The notes: a model not told the origin generated them from the letters alone. Shown: positions 35,317 to 44,979, counted from the stretch's first letter. The stretch: 64,000 bases of DNA from Actinomyces respiraculi (GCF_014595995.2 NZ_CP063989.1:2046001-2110000), one strand, 5' to 3'. Translations and numbers: made by a program.

Positions 35317-38052
35317 TCACTGACGGGAACGACGCTGGCGCGCCAGCCCTCCAGCGGCCGCAAGCAGGCCCGCTGTCATCACAAGCGCCACCGATGAGCC
35401 CGTGCGGGCAAGGTTGCGATGCTGTGACGCGGACGGTGCCTGGTGAGGGGACACGGCAGAGGGGGAAGAGGTGGGAGTAGGAATGGTCTGGCCCGACGCC
35501 TCATGAGAGGGCCCCTGTGGCTCCTGTGGCGTCTCAGGCACCTTCGGTGTCTCGGTCCCGCCCGGCGTCACAGTCGCACTCGGTGTCTCAGTCGCGCCCG
35601 GCGTCTCAGTCGCGCCCGGGGTCACAGTCGCACTCGGCGTCTCAGTCGCGCCCGGGGTCACAGTCGCACTCGGCGTCTCGGTCCCGCCCGGGGTCACAGT
35701 CGCACTCGGCGTCTCGGTCCCGCCCGGCGTCTCAGTCGCACTCGGCGTCTCGGTCCCGCCCGGGGTCACAGTCGCACTCGGCGTCACAGTCGCACTCGGC
35801 GTCACAGTCCCGCCCGGCGTCTCAGTCGCACTCGGCGTCTCAGTCGCGCCCGGCGTCTCGCCTTCCGGATGAGAAGGAGCCGGACTGCTCTTGTCAAAGT
35901 AGAGACTCTCCAGGCCATACAACTGGGATGTGGAGGGCCTCACCCCCATCTGCTCAGCGAGGTACTGCGCCAGCATGAGGTGCCCGGCATGGTTGAGCAC
36001 GCCATCTGTCCACCACAGCGAGTCCAGCGTCGTGTACTTGTGCCTCATCTGTGCCATCCATTGGGAGGCGTCAATCAGGTGAACGTCCTCGGCCGCAGCC
36101 AGTTCACGCATTGCCTGGGCGTAAGGAACTACCTGCTTCCCTAGCTGCGGTGGGGTCACCAAGACCACTACCGCTCCGTCACCCGTCGCCTGCTGCACCA
36201 GGGAGGCGAGGTGGGAACGGAAGTCCTCAACCGAGGACTCGGTGAGCGTTCCATGATCCAGCACCTCGGGCGCCACCACCAGCACCGCGGGCCGTTGGGA
36301 CTCCTCCAACGAGCGATACTCCGCCAGCAGGTCCGCACTGGAGGCGCCTGCACGGCCACGGTTGACCACAAACTTCATCCGACGCACCAGGGACGTCCGG
36401 TCGTAGTCCCATCTGAGCACCTCATCCAGGAGCTCGACGTACCCTCGTGTGAAAGCAGGCATATCCGCCTCGGGCACTCCCTGGGTCGCACGTCCACCCA
36501 GGTAGAGCCAGGTGTTGGGAACGTCATTGGCAACCAGCGGGCGCAGGTCCCTTTGTAGCGGCGTCTCCCCCGTGCCCGCGCCTGGCAGCATCTGGTGCTC
36601 CTCGGCGCTGAGTTGCCGGTCATAGACCGCTGCGTAGTCGACCTCCCCATGCAGGAACAGGGTCCCTCCGGGCGAGGCCTGGTCCTTCCTCGCCCCAACG
36701 GTCAGCTCGCGGACCCCCAAGAGGTCAGGTGCCAGGGCAGCGTTCTCAGCCAGGGACAACGCCCGTAGCGGGGAGCCGTCAACGTAGGGCTGGATCGCGG
36801 AGTGAGTCAGGGTCACAGAGACCGTGTGCCAGCGCCCGTCACGCAGGGCCCCTCCCACGGTGTACCAGCCGTCCTGCTGGCCCACATTGCCGTTGATACG
36901 CAGCCGCCCGTCGCTCAGCACCTTAAGCTCGACCTTCTTGGAGCTACTCGGGTCCACGGCACTGAGCAGCACCTCCTCGGTGGTTGAGGCTCCCAACTTC
37001 ACCCTCATGACAAAGGTCGTCTCGCTGGCCTCCGCGAGCCACGGCACCTGATGAGTGTCGACTCCATTGCCGTCACCGGTCATTGTCCGGTCAAGGTTCA
37101 GGCCTAGACGCGCGTCGGCGGGCGCACTGGTGTCACCGTCGGCTACTACAGCTGGATCGGCCCAACTCAGCCGGTCGAGGGTCAGGGCCTGCGCACTCAA
37201 CTGGGCCAGCGGGCTGGAGGCGTCGAGCAGCCCCAGATTACCCAGCAGGAACTGCGCCCACATGAGGTGCCCGCGCTCGTTGGGGTGGATGGAGTCACCC
37301 ATGAGTGCGGCGTTGATCTGCTGCCCGTCATTGGTCTCGGTCCACATCCGGGCCACATCCACCAGGATCGTGTCAGTATCCAGCGCGACCTGGCGCATCA
37401 CCGCGAAGTACTCATCCAGGTTGGTGTTGTACTCGGGTTTGGCGGTGTAGTTCTGGGTCTGCAGGACCGGGATACCGCCCTGCGCCCGGACCTGGGAGAC
37501 TGCAGACCGCAGGTTCTCCCGATACTGCTCGATCGGGGTGAGTGCGGGCCGCATGCGACCGTCATTCATGCCCACCGACATGATGACCACCTGGGCGTGG
37601 TGCCCGAGCACCCACGAGTCAAAATAGTCCATGAGATTGCCACTGGTGGCTGAGGAGACACCCGTGTTGATGATGGTGTCCTGGGCACGAGGCTGCCCGT
37701 GCATGCCAGCGGTACGGACATAGGCGTGGACATAGTCCGCGAAGCGGTTGAGTCCGTGGCTGTGCAGGACGCCCTGGGTGATCGAGTCCCCCGTCAGCAC
37801 CCAGGTCATCGGCTCAGGGCGCGAGACTCCTTGCTGCAGGCTCGCATAGTCCTCAAGCCCCTGGTTGCGAATGGCCCATTGGGCAACCGTCATTGGCGCA
37901 TCGGCCCCGGTCTCCCCGCTCGTGACGGTGGCGTCCGGCGTCTCGGGCGCGCCCTGCGCCGTGGGGACCAGAAGGGCACCGGAGACCGTCAGTGCGAGGG
38001 TCGTGATCAAGGTAGGAGCCCAGAGGGCCCGGGAACGGGGTGGAGTCATCAT
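35317..38052 (-). CDS. wall-anchored two-headed SGNH hydrolase-like protein
   Basis: 911 aa. Signal peptide 1-34. First SGNH domain about 60-275 with all blocks: GDS 88-90 (Ser90), Gly131 (NTGVSS), GMND 161-164 (Asn163), and DSIHPN 253-258 (Asp253, His256). A LamG-like domain spans about 365-540. A second SGNH-like domain lies at about 560-760 where GDS is replaced by GGR, so no serine nucleophile, though a D/H block V remnant ([10 protein letters not shown]) remains. A Thr-Pro stalk of 17 six-residue repeats follows, then LARTGSS, a membrane segment and RQRRSRQ. SGNH enzymes include sialate-O-acetylesterases; with the nan locus this is an attractive guess, not shown. Confidence 0.87.
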   Translation of the reverse strand: MMTPPRSRALWAPTLITTLALTVSGALLVPTAQGAPETPDATVTSGETGADAPMTVAQWAIRNQGLEDYASLQQGVSRPEPMTWVLTGDSITQGVLHSHGLNRFADYVHAYVRTAGMHGQPRAQDTIINTGVSSATSGNLMDYFDSWVLGHHAQVVIMSVGMNDGRMRPALTPIEQYRENLRSAVSQVRAQGGIPVLQTQNYTAKPEYNTNLDEYFAVMRQVALDTDTILVDVARMWTETNDGQQINAALMGDSIHPNERGHLMWAQFLLGNLGLLDASSPLAQLSAQALTLDRLSWADPAVVADGDTSAPADARLGLNLDRTMTGDGNGVDTHQVPWLAEASETTFVMRVKLGASTTEEVLLSAVDPSSSKKVELKVLSDGRLRINGNVGQQDGWYTVGGALRDGRWHTVSVTLTHSAIQPYVDGSPLRALSLAENAALAPDLLGVRELTVGARKDQASPGGTLFLHGEVDYAAVYDRQLSAEEHQMLPGAGTGETPLQRDLRPLVANDVPNTWLYLGGRATQGVPEADMPAFTRGYVELLDEVLRWDYDRTSLVRRMKFVVNRGRAGASSADLLAEYRSLEESQRPAVLVVAPEVLDHGTLTESSVEDFRSHLASLVQQATGDGAVVVLVTPPQLGKQVVPYAQAMRELAAAEDVHLIDASQWMAQMRHKYTTLDSLWWTDGVLNHAGHLMLAQYLAEQMGVRPSTSQLYGLESLYFDKSSPAPSHPEGETPGATETPSATETPGGTVTPSATVTPSATVTPGGTETPSATETPGGTETPSATVTPGGTETPSATVTPGATETPSATVTPGATETPGATETPSATVTPGGTETPKVPETPQEPQGPSHEASGQTIPTPTSSPSAVSPHQAPSASQHRNLARTGSSVALVMTAGLLAAAGGLARQRRSRQ
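35554..35859 (-). repeat. 17 x 18-bp coding repeat, Thr-Pro stalk
   Basis: Exactly 17 units encoding [EV]TP[GS][AG]T in the SGNH protein. Long near-identical DNA repeats here can gain or lose units by slippage, changing how far the catalytic head stands from the wall. Confidence 0.9.
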
Positions 38053-38104
38053 CTGTCCTGTCTCTGAAGAGGCGCCATTGCCTAGGACTGCGGGGAGCAC
38101 GACA

Positions 38105-38129
38105 TCGTGCATGTGTCTGCGATGCACGA
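38105..38129 (-). promoter_or_regulatory. inverted repeat upstream of the SGNH gene
   Basis: TCGTGCAT and ATGCACGA separated by 9 bases, 53 bases before the ATG. Nearby (38143-38159) CATCACAGACATCATAC weakly resembles part of the nan operator. The gap 38053-38514 shows nothing else. Confidence 0.35.
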
Positions 38130-38514
38130 CAACGTTGGCCTGCATCACAGACATCATACATCTTATCTCTGGAGGCGAGGCGCCGCCGGTGGACATCGTT
38201 CTGGTGATGACAGCAGGCCACAGGTCAAGCACACGGCGAATACGACCTGTCTGTGCACAAGCACGCCCCACGAGGGACAGCGCATGTCCGGCAGGGTGAA
38301 ACACGGCCAGGCGTCACACACGGATGGCCACAGATCGGGTCTTGGCTGGTTTGCTTGCTGATGGGCTTATCAGCACTGGTGATGGTGGTGGGACCTACTG
38401 TCTGCCTTGACCGGCGTCCTCGTGCCTGCGGAGGCTGTCGTTTTGCTCTGGAGTGTGCGGTGGGTGGTTGTTGTGTTTGGCAGCGAGGCGAGGTGTTCGG
38501 CGGGGTTGGTGGGG

Positions 38515-39336
38515 TTAGTGGCCCATGGCTTCTTCGGCGTCGTCGGTCAGGATGGAGGTCAGGCGGATGAGGGTGAAGGGGGTGGAGGTCTCGGTGGTGG
38601 TGATGGTGCCGGTCACGGGTCTGGTGGTGCTCTGGCCGTCGATGGTGTAGGTGGCGGCCCAGGTGGTGGTCAGGCTGACGACGACGTTGTTGTCGCGTTT
38701 GTGGTAGCGGTGGACCACGCTCTGGTGGGGGTAGGGCCGGCCCGGGTCGGTGGTGGTGGTGCTGGTGCCGTCGCCCCAGCTCCAGGTGTAGGAGATGGGC
38801 GTGGCGGTGATGGTCACGCCGGTGCCGGCGATGGTGGTGGTCAGGGTCCGGGGTGAGGGGTCGGTGTAGACGATCAGGTCCATGGTCACGATCACCTGGT
38901 CCCCGGGTGGCTGGCGCACCAGGCCCGAGCCGCCGACCAGCAGGGTGGACACGTCCGAGGCGGTCAGGCTTACGGGCGCGCCGGCCTCAGCGGCGGCTGG
39001 CTGCCCAGCAGGCTCTGGGGCCGGCGGGCACAACCGTCCCAGAGCCTTGGTCAGCACACCGACCTGGACCTCACCGGCGGTAGGCGTGCACGCACTCCAC
39101 CCGCGACCAGCAGACACCGCGGCCGCATCCTGCGCCAGAGGAACATAACCCCCAGACACCGGCGCAGGCGCACCAGAGCCCGGAGCCGGAACCGTGGTCT
39201 GGGTCGTCGAGGTGACAGTCGCCCGGTCCCCTTCGGCGTGAGTTGACCATACGGTGTCGTCGTCTGCGGGTGGTACCGGGGTGGCGAGGATGAGGCTGAG
39301 GACGGTCGGGACGGTGAGCCAGGGCAGTGACGTCAT
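38515..39336 (-). CDS. secreted protein with PKD-like domain
   Basis: 273 aa. N-terminal hydrophobic signal, a Pro/Ala/Gln-rich middle with a Cys pair, then a PKD-like beta-sandwich at about 150-240: YTWSWGDGTSTTTTDPGRPY and HQSVVHRYHKRDNNVVVSL, the W-x-W-G-D-G signature. Such genes commonly follow a DUF6318 gene in actinobacteria. ATG overlaps the stop of that gene (ATGA). No wall anchor; probably released or held by a partner. Confidence 0.8.
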   Translation of the reverse strand: MTSLPWLTVPTVLSLILATPVPPADDDTVWSTHAEGDRATVTSTTQTTVPAPGSGAPAPVSGGYVPLAQDAAAVSAGRGWSACTPTAGEVQVGVLTKALGRLCPPAPEPAGQPAAAEAGAPVSLTASDVSTLLVGGSGLVRQPPGDQVIVTMDLIVYTDPSPRTLTTTIAGTGVTITATPISYTWSWGDGTSTTTTDPGRPYPHQSVVHRYHKRDNNVVVSLTTTWAATYTIDGQSTTRPVTGTITTTETSTPFTLIRLTSILTDDAEEAMGH

Positions 39337-40193
39337 CGGATCTCACCCGCTTCGACGATCCAGGTCTTTCCGTCCCAGCGCAGCTGGAGAACGAACGTGA
39401 TGTCCTCGGCCGCGAGGGTGCTAGTGCCCCCGGAGCCGTCGTGCTCGACGGTCTCGGGATGGGTGGCGTGGAGGGTGATGAGCCAGATGTTGAGGTCGGT
39501 GTCGGCGGCCCCGTAGGTGGTGGGGGTGACCTCCTGCTCCCAGGGGTCGGTCCACCCACCGGCGTCGTGTAGCTCAATTGCATAGTCGGTGACACTGGTG
39601 CAGAAGATGCAGTTGGGCTCGCTCATGGCCTGCCAGGCGCTCAGGTCTCCCGTGGCGTAGACATAGCGCAAGAGGGACAGGTAGTACTCGGCGGCGGCGA
39701 TGGCGCCCTCGGGGGTGAACTGGTCGATGGTGGCGGGCCGCTCGGGTGCGGGCGTGGCCAGGGCCGCCTCGCGCAGGGCCTGCTCCTCAGCCGACAGCAG
39801 GCTTGACAACGACGACGTCGACGTCGGCGTCGGCTCAGGCGTGAGCTCAGGCGTGGGTGTGGTGGTGGGTGGCCGGTAGCTGGAGGCCACCGACGTCTCC
39901 CACGGGTAGGGATCGCGCGGCCGGTGGCTGCTCCACCAGCGCGCCGCCCCGGCCCCAGCAGCAGCGCACACCACCACGAGCACGACCATGAGCACCAGGA
40001 ACCGCCGCCACGCACGCCGCGCCTGAGCCACGGCCTCGACGTCGTCGGCCTGCCCACCACGCACGTCAACGACCAGACCGCACGAGCCGGCCAGGCCGGC
40101 CAGGCCAGGCGAGTCGGCCACGCCAGCCTGGCCGGCCTGGCCGGGCTCGTCGGCCCTACCGTGCGGGCCGGGCCGCAGGAAACGAAGGCTCAT
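39333..40193 (-). CDS. membrane-anchored DUF6318-like protein
   Basis: 286 aa. A cytoplasmic Gly/Ala/Gln repeat-rich N-terminus (about 70 residues), one membrane helix near residues 65-85 (FLVLMVVLVVVCAAAGAG), a Thr/Pro linker, then a globular outside domain. That domain carries AAAEYYLSLLRYVYATGDLSAW and the Cys pair in EPNCIFC, typical of DUF6318 and NTF2-like folds. Role unknown; coupled to the PKD protein gene, so the two may form an envelope complex. Confidence 0.78.
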   Translation of the reverse strand: MSLRFLRPGPHGRADEPGQAGQAGVADSPGLAGLAGSCGLVVDVRGGQADDVEAVAQARRAWRRFLVLMVVLVVVCAAAGAGAARWWSSHRPRDPYPWETSVASSYRPPTTTPTPELTPEPTPTSTSSLSSLLSAEEQALREAALATPAPERPATIDQFTPEGAIAAAEYYLSLLRYVYATGDLSAWQAMSEPNCIFCTSVTDYAIELHDAGGWTDPWEQEVTPTTYGAADTDLNIWLITLHATHPETVEHDGSGGTSTLAAEDITFVLQLRWDGKTWIVEAGEIR

Positions 40194-40366
40194 CAGGGAT
40201 CACCACCAGGGGGGGAGCGTCAAAAAGAAAGAGGGACACCCGGGGGACACACGGGAGGCACCGTCGCCCGCCCCTGCCCCCGGGTCAGGAACACCCCGAG
40301 CCTAACCGCGCCACCACCACAACCACCACCACAAACCCACCACCTGTGGACAACCCAGCCCGGCGG

Positions 40367-40493
40367 GTGCTCCGGCTACCCGGCGGGCGCTCCCCCCGCA
40401 ATAGACGGCGGGGTCATCTGGGTGTCGGGTACTCCGGCTACCCCGCGGGCGCTCCGGATGCCCGGCGCGCGCTCCGGCTACCCTGCGGCCATG
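40367..40493 (+). repeat. three promoter-like direct repeats before purU
   Basis: CTCCGGCTACCC occurs at about 40375, 40432 and 40473 with conserved flanks (GCGGGCGCTCCGG). The third copy provides TACCCT six bases before the purU ATG, a leaderless-promoter layout. 40194-40366 otherwise empty. Confidence 0.55.
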
Positions 40494-41408
40494 ACCATCT
40501 CCGCCTCCCCCGCCGCCTCCGCTGCATCCCCCGCCTCCCCCGCCACGGCCGGCGCCGTGCCCGACGCGCAGCACCTCGTCCTCACCCTGTCCTGCCCGGA
40601 CCGCCCCGGCATCGTCCACGCCGTCACCGGCGCGCTCGCCCGCCGCGGCGGCAACATCACCGAGTCCCAGCAGTACGGCGACGACGAGACGGGCCTGTTC
40701 TTCATGCGCGTGGCCGTCCTCACCCGCGTGCCGCGCGGCGAGCTCGAGGCCGACCTTGCCGAGCTTGCCACCACCTACGAGATGACCTGGGCCCTGGACG
40801 AGGCCGACCGCCGCGTGCGCACCCTGCTCATGGTGTCTAAGGAGGGCCACTGCCTGTCCGACCTGCTCTTCCGCGCCAAGAGCCAGGGCCTACCGATCGA
40901 GGTGGTCGGCGTCGTCGGCAATCACGAGACGCTGCGCGACGTCGCCGAGTTCTACGAGGTCCCCTTCCACTGCGTCCCCGTCACGCGCGACACCAAGGAG
41001 GCCGCCGAGGCCGAGCTGCTGCGGCTGGTCGAGGAACTGGGCGTTGAACTCATCGTCCTGGCCCGCTACATGCAGATCCTCTCCCCCGCCCTGTGCACGC
41101 GCCTGCGCGGCAACGTCATCAACATCCACCACTCCTTCCTGCCGTCCTTCAAGGGCGCCAAGCCGTACCACCAGGCCCACGAGCGCGGCGTCAAGCTCAT
41201 CGGCGCCACCGCCCACTACGTCACCGAGGACCTGGACGAGGGCCCCATCATCGAGCAGGACGTCACCCGCGCCTCGCACGCCGACTCCGCCCTCGTGCTC
41301 CAGCGCAAGGGCCAGGACGTCGAGCGCCGGGTCCTGGCGCAAGCAGTCAAGTGGCACGCCGAGCACCGCGTGCTGCTCAACGGCCGACGCACGGTTGTCT
41401 TCGCCTGA
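40491..41408 (+). CDS. purU: formyltetrahydrofolate deformylase
   Basis: 305 aa: hydrolyses 10-formyl-THF to THF and formate, balancing one-carbon pools. N-terminal ACT domain (residues 25-105, TLSCPDRPGIVHAVTGAL), formyl-transferase-like domain with NIHHSFLPSFKGAKPYHQA (catalytic Asn-His) and GATAHYVTEDLDEGPIIEQ. ATG at 40491 has no ribosome site but TACCCT lies six bases upstream, so the mRNA is probably leaderless. N-terminal Ala/Ser/Pro tail of 25 residues is unusual. Confidence 0.95.
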   Translation: MTISASPAASAASPASPATAGAVPDAQHLVLTLSCPDRPGIVHAVTGALARRGGNITESQQYGDDETGLFFMRVAVLTRVPRGELEADLAELATTYEMTWALDEADRRVRTLLMVSKEGHCLSDLLFRAKSQGLPIEVVGVVGNHETLRDVAEFYEVPFHCVPVTRDTKEAAEAELLRLVEELGVELIVLARYMQILSPALCTRLRGNVINIHHSFLPSFKGAKPYHQAHERGVKLIGATAHYVTEDLDEGPIIEQDVTRASHADSALVLQRKGQDVERRVLAQAVKWHAEHRVLLNGRRTVVFA

Positions 41409-41575
41409 GGAGCACCGCGCGGCACCCTCACCGAGGTACGTGCCTGATCGGAAGCCCGCCTGATCAACAGTCCGCACCTCGCTGAGACGGGCTCATCGTG
41501 ACGAGCATCGACGCCATATCCTTGACCTGATCCCGTGCGGCGCACTCGGCGCGGCGAGGGGGCGAGGAGGTTGTC

Positions 41576-42130
41576 ATGATCGTTGAGACTGGAGACCAGA
41601 ACGCGCAAGTCCTGCGGAAGATGCTCATCGACGCCCTGGGACGTTCGCGCGAGCGCCTGGAGCGGGCCCTGGACGGCGTAAGCGTGGAGCAGGCCAATGC
41701 CCGGCCGGTGGATGGGCTCGCACCGCGGATCGATTCACTCACATGGCTCGCCTGGCACACGGCGCGGGCGATCGACTTGCAGATCGCGCCCCTGGCTGGG
41801 CGGGAGCCGGAGTGGACGGCGGGCGGGCACTCGACGCGCTTCGGCCTACCGCTGCCCGATGACACCGAGGATTGGCGGCACACGCCCGAGGAGTCCGCGC
41901 AGGTGACGGTCAGTGACCTGTCCGTGCTCACGGGCTACCTCGACGCCGTCTACGCGGTCGCCGCGGAGTTCCTGGGCTCTCTGGACGCGGCGCGGCTCGA
42001 TGAGGTCATCGATGAGGCCTGGGATCCACCGACGACGCTCGGAGTGCGTCTGGTGTCGATCATCGACGACGCCTCCCAGCACTCCGGCCAGGCTGTCTAC
42101 GCCCGCCGCCTCCTCGGCCTGACCGGATGA
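41576..42130 (+). CDS. DinB-like (DUF664) protein
   Basis: 184 aa four-helix-bundle protein. Metal-site histidines fit at WLAWHTARAID (about 58-62) and DASQHSGQAVYARRLL near the C-terminus. Family members include thiol-dependent transferases (mycothiol or bacillithiol S-transferases) in high-GC Gram positives. Substrate unknown. GAGGAGG precedes the ATG at 41576. Single gene, convergent with nagA. Confidence 0.85.
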   Translation: MIVETGDQNAQVLRKMLIDALGRSRERLERALDGVSVEQANARPVDGLAPRIDSLTWLAWHTARAIDLQIAPLAGREPEWTAGGHSTRFGLPLPDDTEDWRHTPEESAQVTVSDLSVLTGYLDAVYAVAAEFLGSLDAARLDEVIDEAWDPPTTLGVRLVSIIDDASQHSGQAVYARRLLGLTG

Positions 42131-42138
42131 CACCTCTG

Positions 42139-42179
42139 CCCCTCATCGAGACCGGTAGGCAGCCGGTGTCGATGAGGGG
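42139..42179. terminator. bidirectional terminator
   Basis: 11-bp stem CCCCTCATCGA / TCGATGAGGGG continued by ACCGG/CCGGT with a single-base step, 7-base loop, between convergent dinB-like and nagA genes. Confidence 0.8.
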
Positions 42180-42204
42180 GAGAGTGCGATCAGGCGGTGC
42201 CGCC

Positions 42205-43431
42205 TCAGACCACCGTCTCGCCGCGGCGCACGACGGTCACGGGCCGCAGCTCGGCGTCGGTGACGACGACGTCGGCCCACATGCCGGGCTCGAGGGCACC
42301 CACGGAGTCGTCACCCAGAATCTCGGCGCCCTGGCAGGAGGCGGCGAAGACGGCGTCGACGAGCTCGACCCCGCCCTTCCAGGTGGTGCGCACGACGTCG
42401 ATGAGGTGGGCGGTGCCACCGGCGATGGTGTTCGTGCCGGCAATGTAAGCGCACCCGTCCTCGACCTTGACGGCGGCCGGGCCCAGGACGTAGTCGCCGT
42501 CGGCCATACCGGCGGCGGCCATGGCGTCGGTGACGAGGACAACGTTCTCACGCCCCAGCAACTCGAACATGTCAAGCACGATGGCGGGGCTCAGGTGGGT
42601 GCCATCGCCGATCATCTCCAGGATGCAGTCGCCGTTGACGGCGGCGGCCAGGAACTCCGGGACCGGGCCGGGGGCGCGGTGGTGCATGGGGCGCATGCCG
42701 TTGAACAGGTGGGTGGCGGTCGAGCGGCCCGAGCGTACGGGCAGCCCGGCCGCGATGCGCTCGCCGATGCGCTCGGAGGCATCGGCCATGGCGGCGCGCA
42801 CGGGGGCGGCCTCGGAGTCGGTGTGACCGAAGGAGGGCAGGGCCCCGCCGTCGATGAGGGCGGCGACGACGCCGTCGTCTCCGGTGATGCCGGGCTTCTC
42901 CGGGGCGATGGTCATGGTGGCGACGTGGCCGCGGCCGAGTTCGATGAGCTCGCGGGTCAGGTCGGCGTCGGGGTCGATGATGTAGGTGGGGTCCTGGGCG
43001 CCGCAGCGCTCGTGAGAGACGAAGGGGCCTTCGAAGTGGATGCCGGCGAGCTCCCCGGCGTCACACAGGTCGGCCAGAACCTTGGTGCGCGCCTTGAGGA
43101 CGTCCGGGGCGGCGGTGACGCAGGAGGCGACGAGGCTGGTGGTGCCGTGGCGACGGTGCTCGAGGACGCTGACCATCGCCTGCTCGGGGGTCTCGGCGTT
43201 GGGGAAGGACTCGCCGCCGCCGCCGTGGCAGTGCACGTCCACGAGGCCAGGCAGGATGCAGCCGCCCTCGGGGGCGGGGGTAGCGCCGGCCAGGGCCTCG
43301 GCGAAGCCGAAGCGCTCGGCGTCCTCGGAGGGGCCGACCCACGCGATGTGGGAGCCGGAGAGGACGACGAGACCGTCCTCAATGATCTGGAAGGGGGTGA
43401 CGACTCGGCCGGTGAAAGCAGCGGTGCTCAT
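42205..43431 (-). CDS. nagA: N-acetylglucosamine-6-phosphate deacetylase
   Basis: 408 aa amidohydrolase linking NanE to NagB. Metal and catalytic motifs: GLVDVHCHGGGG, HFEGPF with metal Glu, FGHTDSEA, ATHLFNGM, and VTDAMAAAG with the catalytic Asp. Full length. Separated by 22 kb from the nan genes but with a nan operator 31 bases upstream, so regulated with them. Confidence 0.95.
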   Translation of the reverse strand: MSTAAFTGRVVTPFQIIEDGLVVLSGSHIAWVGPSEDAERFGFAEALAGATPAPEGGCILPGLVDVHCHGGGGESFPNAETPEQAMVSVLEHRRHGTTSLVASCVTAAPDVLKARTKVLADLCDAGELAGIHFEGPFVSHERCGAQDPTYIIDPDADLTRELIELGRGHVATMTIAPEKPGITGDDGVVAALIDGGALPSFGHTDSEAAPVRAAMADASERIGERIAAGLPVRSGRSTATHLFNGMRPMHHRAPGPVPEFLAAAVNGDCILEMIGDGTHLSPAIVLDMFELLGRENVVLVTDAMAAAGMADGDYVLGPAAVKVEDGCAYIAGTNTIAGGTAHLIDVVRTTWKGGVELVDAVFAASCQGAEILGDDSVGALEPGMWADVVVTDAELRPVTVVRRGETVV

Positions 43432-43461
43432 GTGGCGAGCATACGCCCACCAACCACGCGT

Positions 43462-43478
43462 TATCTGACGTCTGACGC
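43462..43478 (-). promoter_or_regulatory. candidate operator before nagA
   Basis: TATCTGACGTCTGACGC contains the regulon core RTCTGACGTCTG, 31 bases upstream of the start codon. Confidence 0.7.
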
Positions 43479-43597
43479 CCCGTGGTGAGGGTCCCGCCGA
43501 GGGGCGACGGGACCGCCGAGAGGTGCCGACGAGGCGCGCACAGCACGCGTCAGCTCAGGCCGCCGCGTGCCCAGCCAGTCGCACCGCTGTGAGTCAG

Positions 43598-43681
43598 GCC
43601 CGTCGCCCTTACGCGCGCCCGGCGGCGGGGTCTGGGTGCACACGGGCCCCGGATCCGGTCCGTCGCCCTTACGCGCGCCCG
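43598..43681. repeat. duplicated gene tail
   Basis: CCGTCGCCCTTACGCGCGCC occurs at 43598 and 43658, 60 bp apart. The second copy contains the stop and last codons of the HTH_42 gene, so its 3' end has been tandemly copied. Confidence 0.7.
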
Positions 43682-44979
43682 GCCAGCCGCTTCTCCATCC
43701 GCCTGACCGCCCGCTCGACGTCGGCCTCCAGACGCGCCGAGCGCCGCGCCGCCGGGTCCCAGATGAGCCCCTGCCCCACCGGCCGCACCGCCACCACACG
43801 CCCACGGTCCACCAGCAGCGGCCGGAACATGCCGTTGGCCCCCGGGCAGATGAGCCGCTCGCCCGCCTCATCGGTCAGGCAGCTGCGGTCCTTGTAGCCC
43901 ACGTGCAGCTCGTCGAAGGAGGCCAGGAACAGCGTGGCACGCGCCTGGCGCCACGAGACGGCGAGCAGGTCGGGCAGGTCGGCCCGCAGATAGAGGGTCG
44001 AGCCGCGTTCGCGTGCCGACGGCGAGGCCGAGCCTCCAGCCCCCGTGACGGTCAGTGCACCACGGGTCCCCTCCCCCACCCGCGCCCGGGTCAGGGGCAC
44101 GAGCCCGCGCGCGGCGGCGTCGGGCTCGTCGGCCGCGTAGTCCACGGCATTGGTCATCTCGACGGCGTCCTCCAGGGCCTGGGCGGCCTGCCCCACGGGC
44201 AGGGTGGTCCAGCGGGCCAGGTCGGCTGCGGTCACCGGTCCGTGGCTCGTGGCGTAGCGGCGGGCGATCTCCGCCAGCGCAGCCCGGTGTCCGTCACTGC
44301 CACGGGCGCTGCCACCGCTGCCGCCCGGTCCTGTCTCGGAGCCCGGCAGGGCGCTGGCGTCCACCACCAGGTGCTCGTTGGCCGCTCGAGGCCCCTGGAC
44401 GAGGACGCCCTGCCAGTGCAGGCGCGCGATGAGGTGACGGCGCCGCCCTGAGACCACCTCGGAGGAGTCCTGGCCGTCGCCCGATCCCAGCAGCCCGGCC
44501 TCCTCCCAGGCGCTGATGAGGCGGGCTCGCGGCAGCGGCCCCTCGGCGGCGATGAGCGCCAGGGCGGTCTCGCCGGCCCGGTCGATGTCCGCCTCCGTCA
44601 GCCCCAGCCAGGAGGTGCCCTTGGACATCCCGTTCTCGTAGCGGTGCACCAGGGCCTCGCGCAGCCAGTGGTGGTCCTCAGCCGTGGTGACGTGGACCGT
44701 GCCGCGCATGGGCCAGGAGCGCACGAGCTGTCCGTCGGCGAAGGCCCGCTCGACGTCCGGTATCCGGGTGCCCGTGGTGCGTGAGAGCAGGGCGTGCGGG
44801 ACGGCGGAGACCTGCTGTCCCTGGACGGCCAGCTGGCGGCGCACCGCCTCAGCGACGTCGGACGCGCTCGTGGCGGGCACGAGGCCCTGGGCCACGATGC
44901 GCAGCAAGGAGGGGTCCAGCCGGGTGCTGCCGGGAGAAGAGGCCGGGGCAGCGGAGGCGGCCGGGGCGGGCTGAGGCAC
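43669..44979 (-). CDS. winged-helix DNA-binding protein (HTH_42/DUF1006, YcaQ-like)
   Basis: 436 aa. Three winged-helix-like repeats. Features of the AlkX/YcaQ family: QGQ near residue 53, SWPMRGTVHVTTAEDHHWL near 88, DELHVGYKDRSC near 367, and a C-terminal ICPGANGMFRPLLVDRGRVVAVRP. Some family members are DNA glycosylases that repair alkylated or crosslinked DNA. Neighbouring nucS makes repair plausible. Contains a low-complexity Gly/Ser insert near residue 220. Activity not certain. Confidence 0.87.
   Translation of the reverse strand: MPQPAPAASAAPASSPGSTRLDPSLLRIVAQGLVPATSASDVAEAVRRQLAVQGQQVSAVPHALLSRTTGTRIPDVERAFADGQLVRSWPMRGTVHVTTAEDHHWLREALVHRYENGMSKGTSWLGLTEADIDRAGETALALIAAEGPLPRARLISAWEEAGLLGSGDGQDSSEVVSGRRRHLIARLHWQGVLVQGPRAANEHLVVDASALPGSETGPGGSGGSARGSDGHRAALAEIARRYATSHGPVTAADLARWTTLPVGQAAQALEDAVEMTNAVDYAADEPDAAARGLVPLTRARVGEGTRGALTVTGAGGSASPSARERGSTLYLRADLPDLLAVSWRQARATLFLASFDELHVGYKDRSCLTDEAGERLICPGANGMFRPLLVDRGRVVAVRPVGQGLIWDPAARRSARLEADVERAVRRMEKRLAGRA

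Noticed and set aside
35443..36144. Plus-strand Arg/Ser repeat proteins opposite the SGNH stalk
   Set aside because: They arise from reading the 18-bp stalk repeat in other frames; the minus frame has a signal peptide, catalytic motifs and a sortase anchor.
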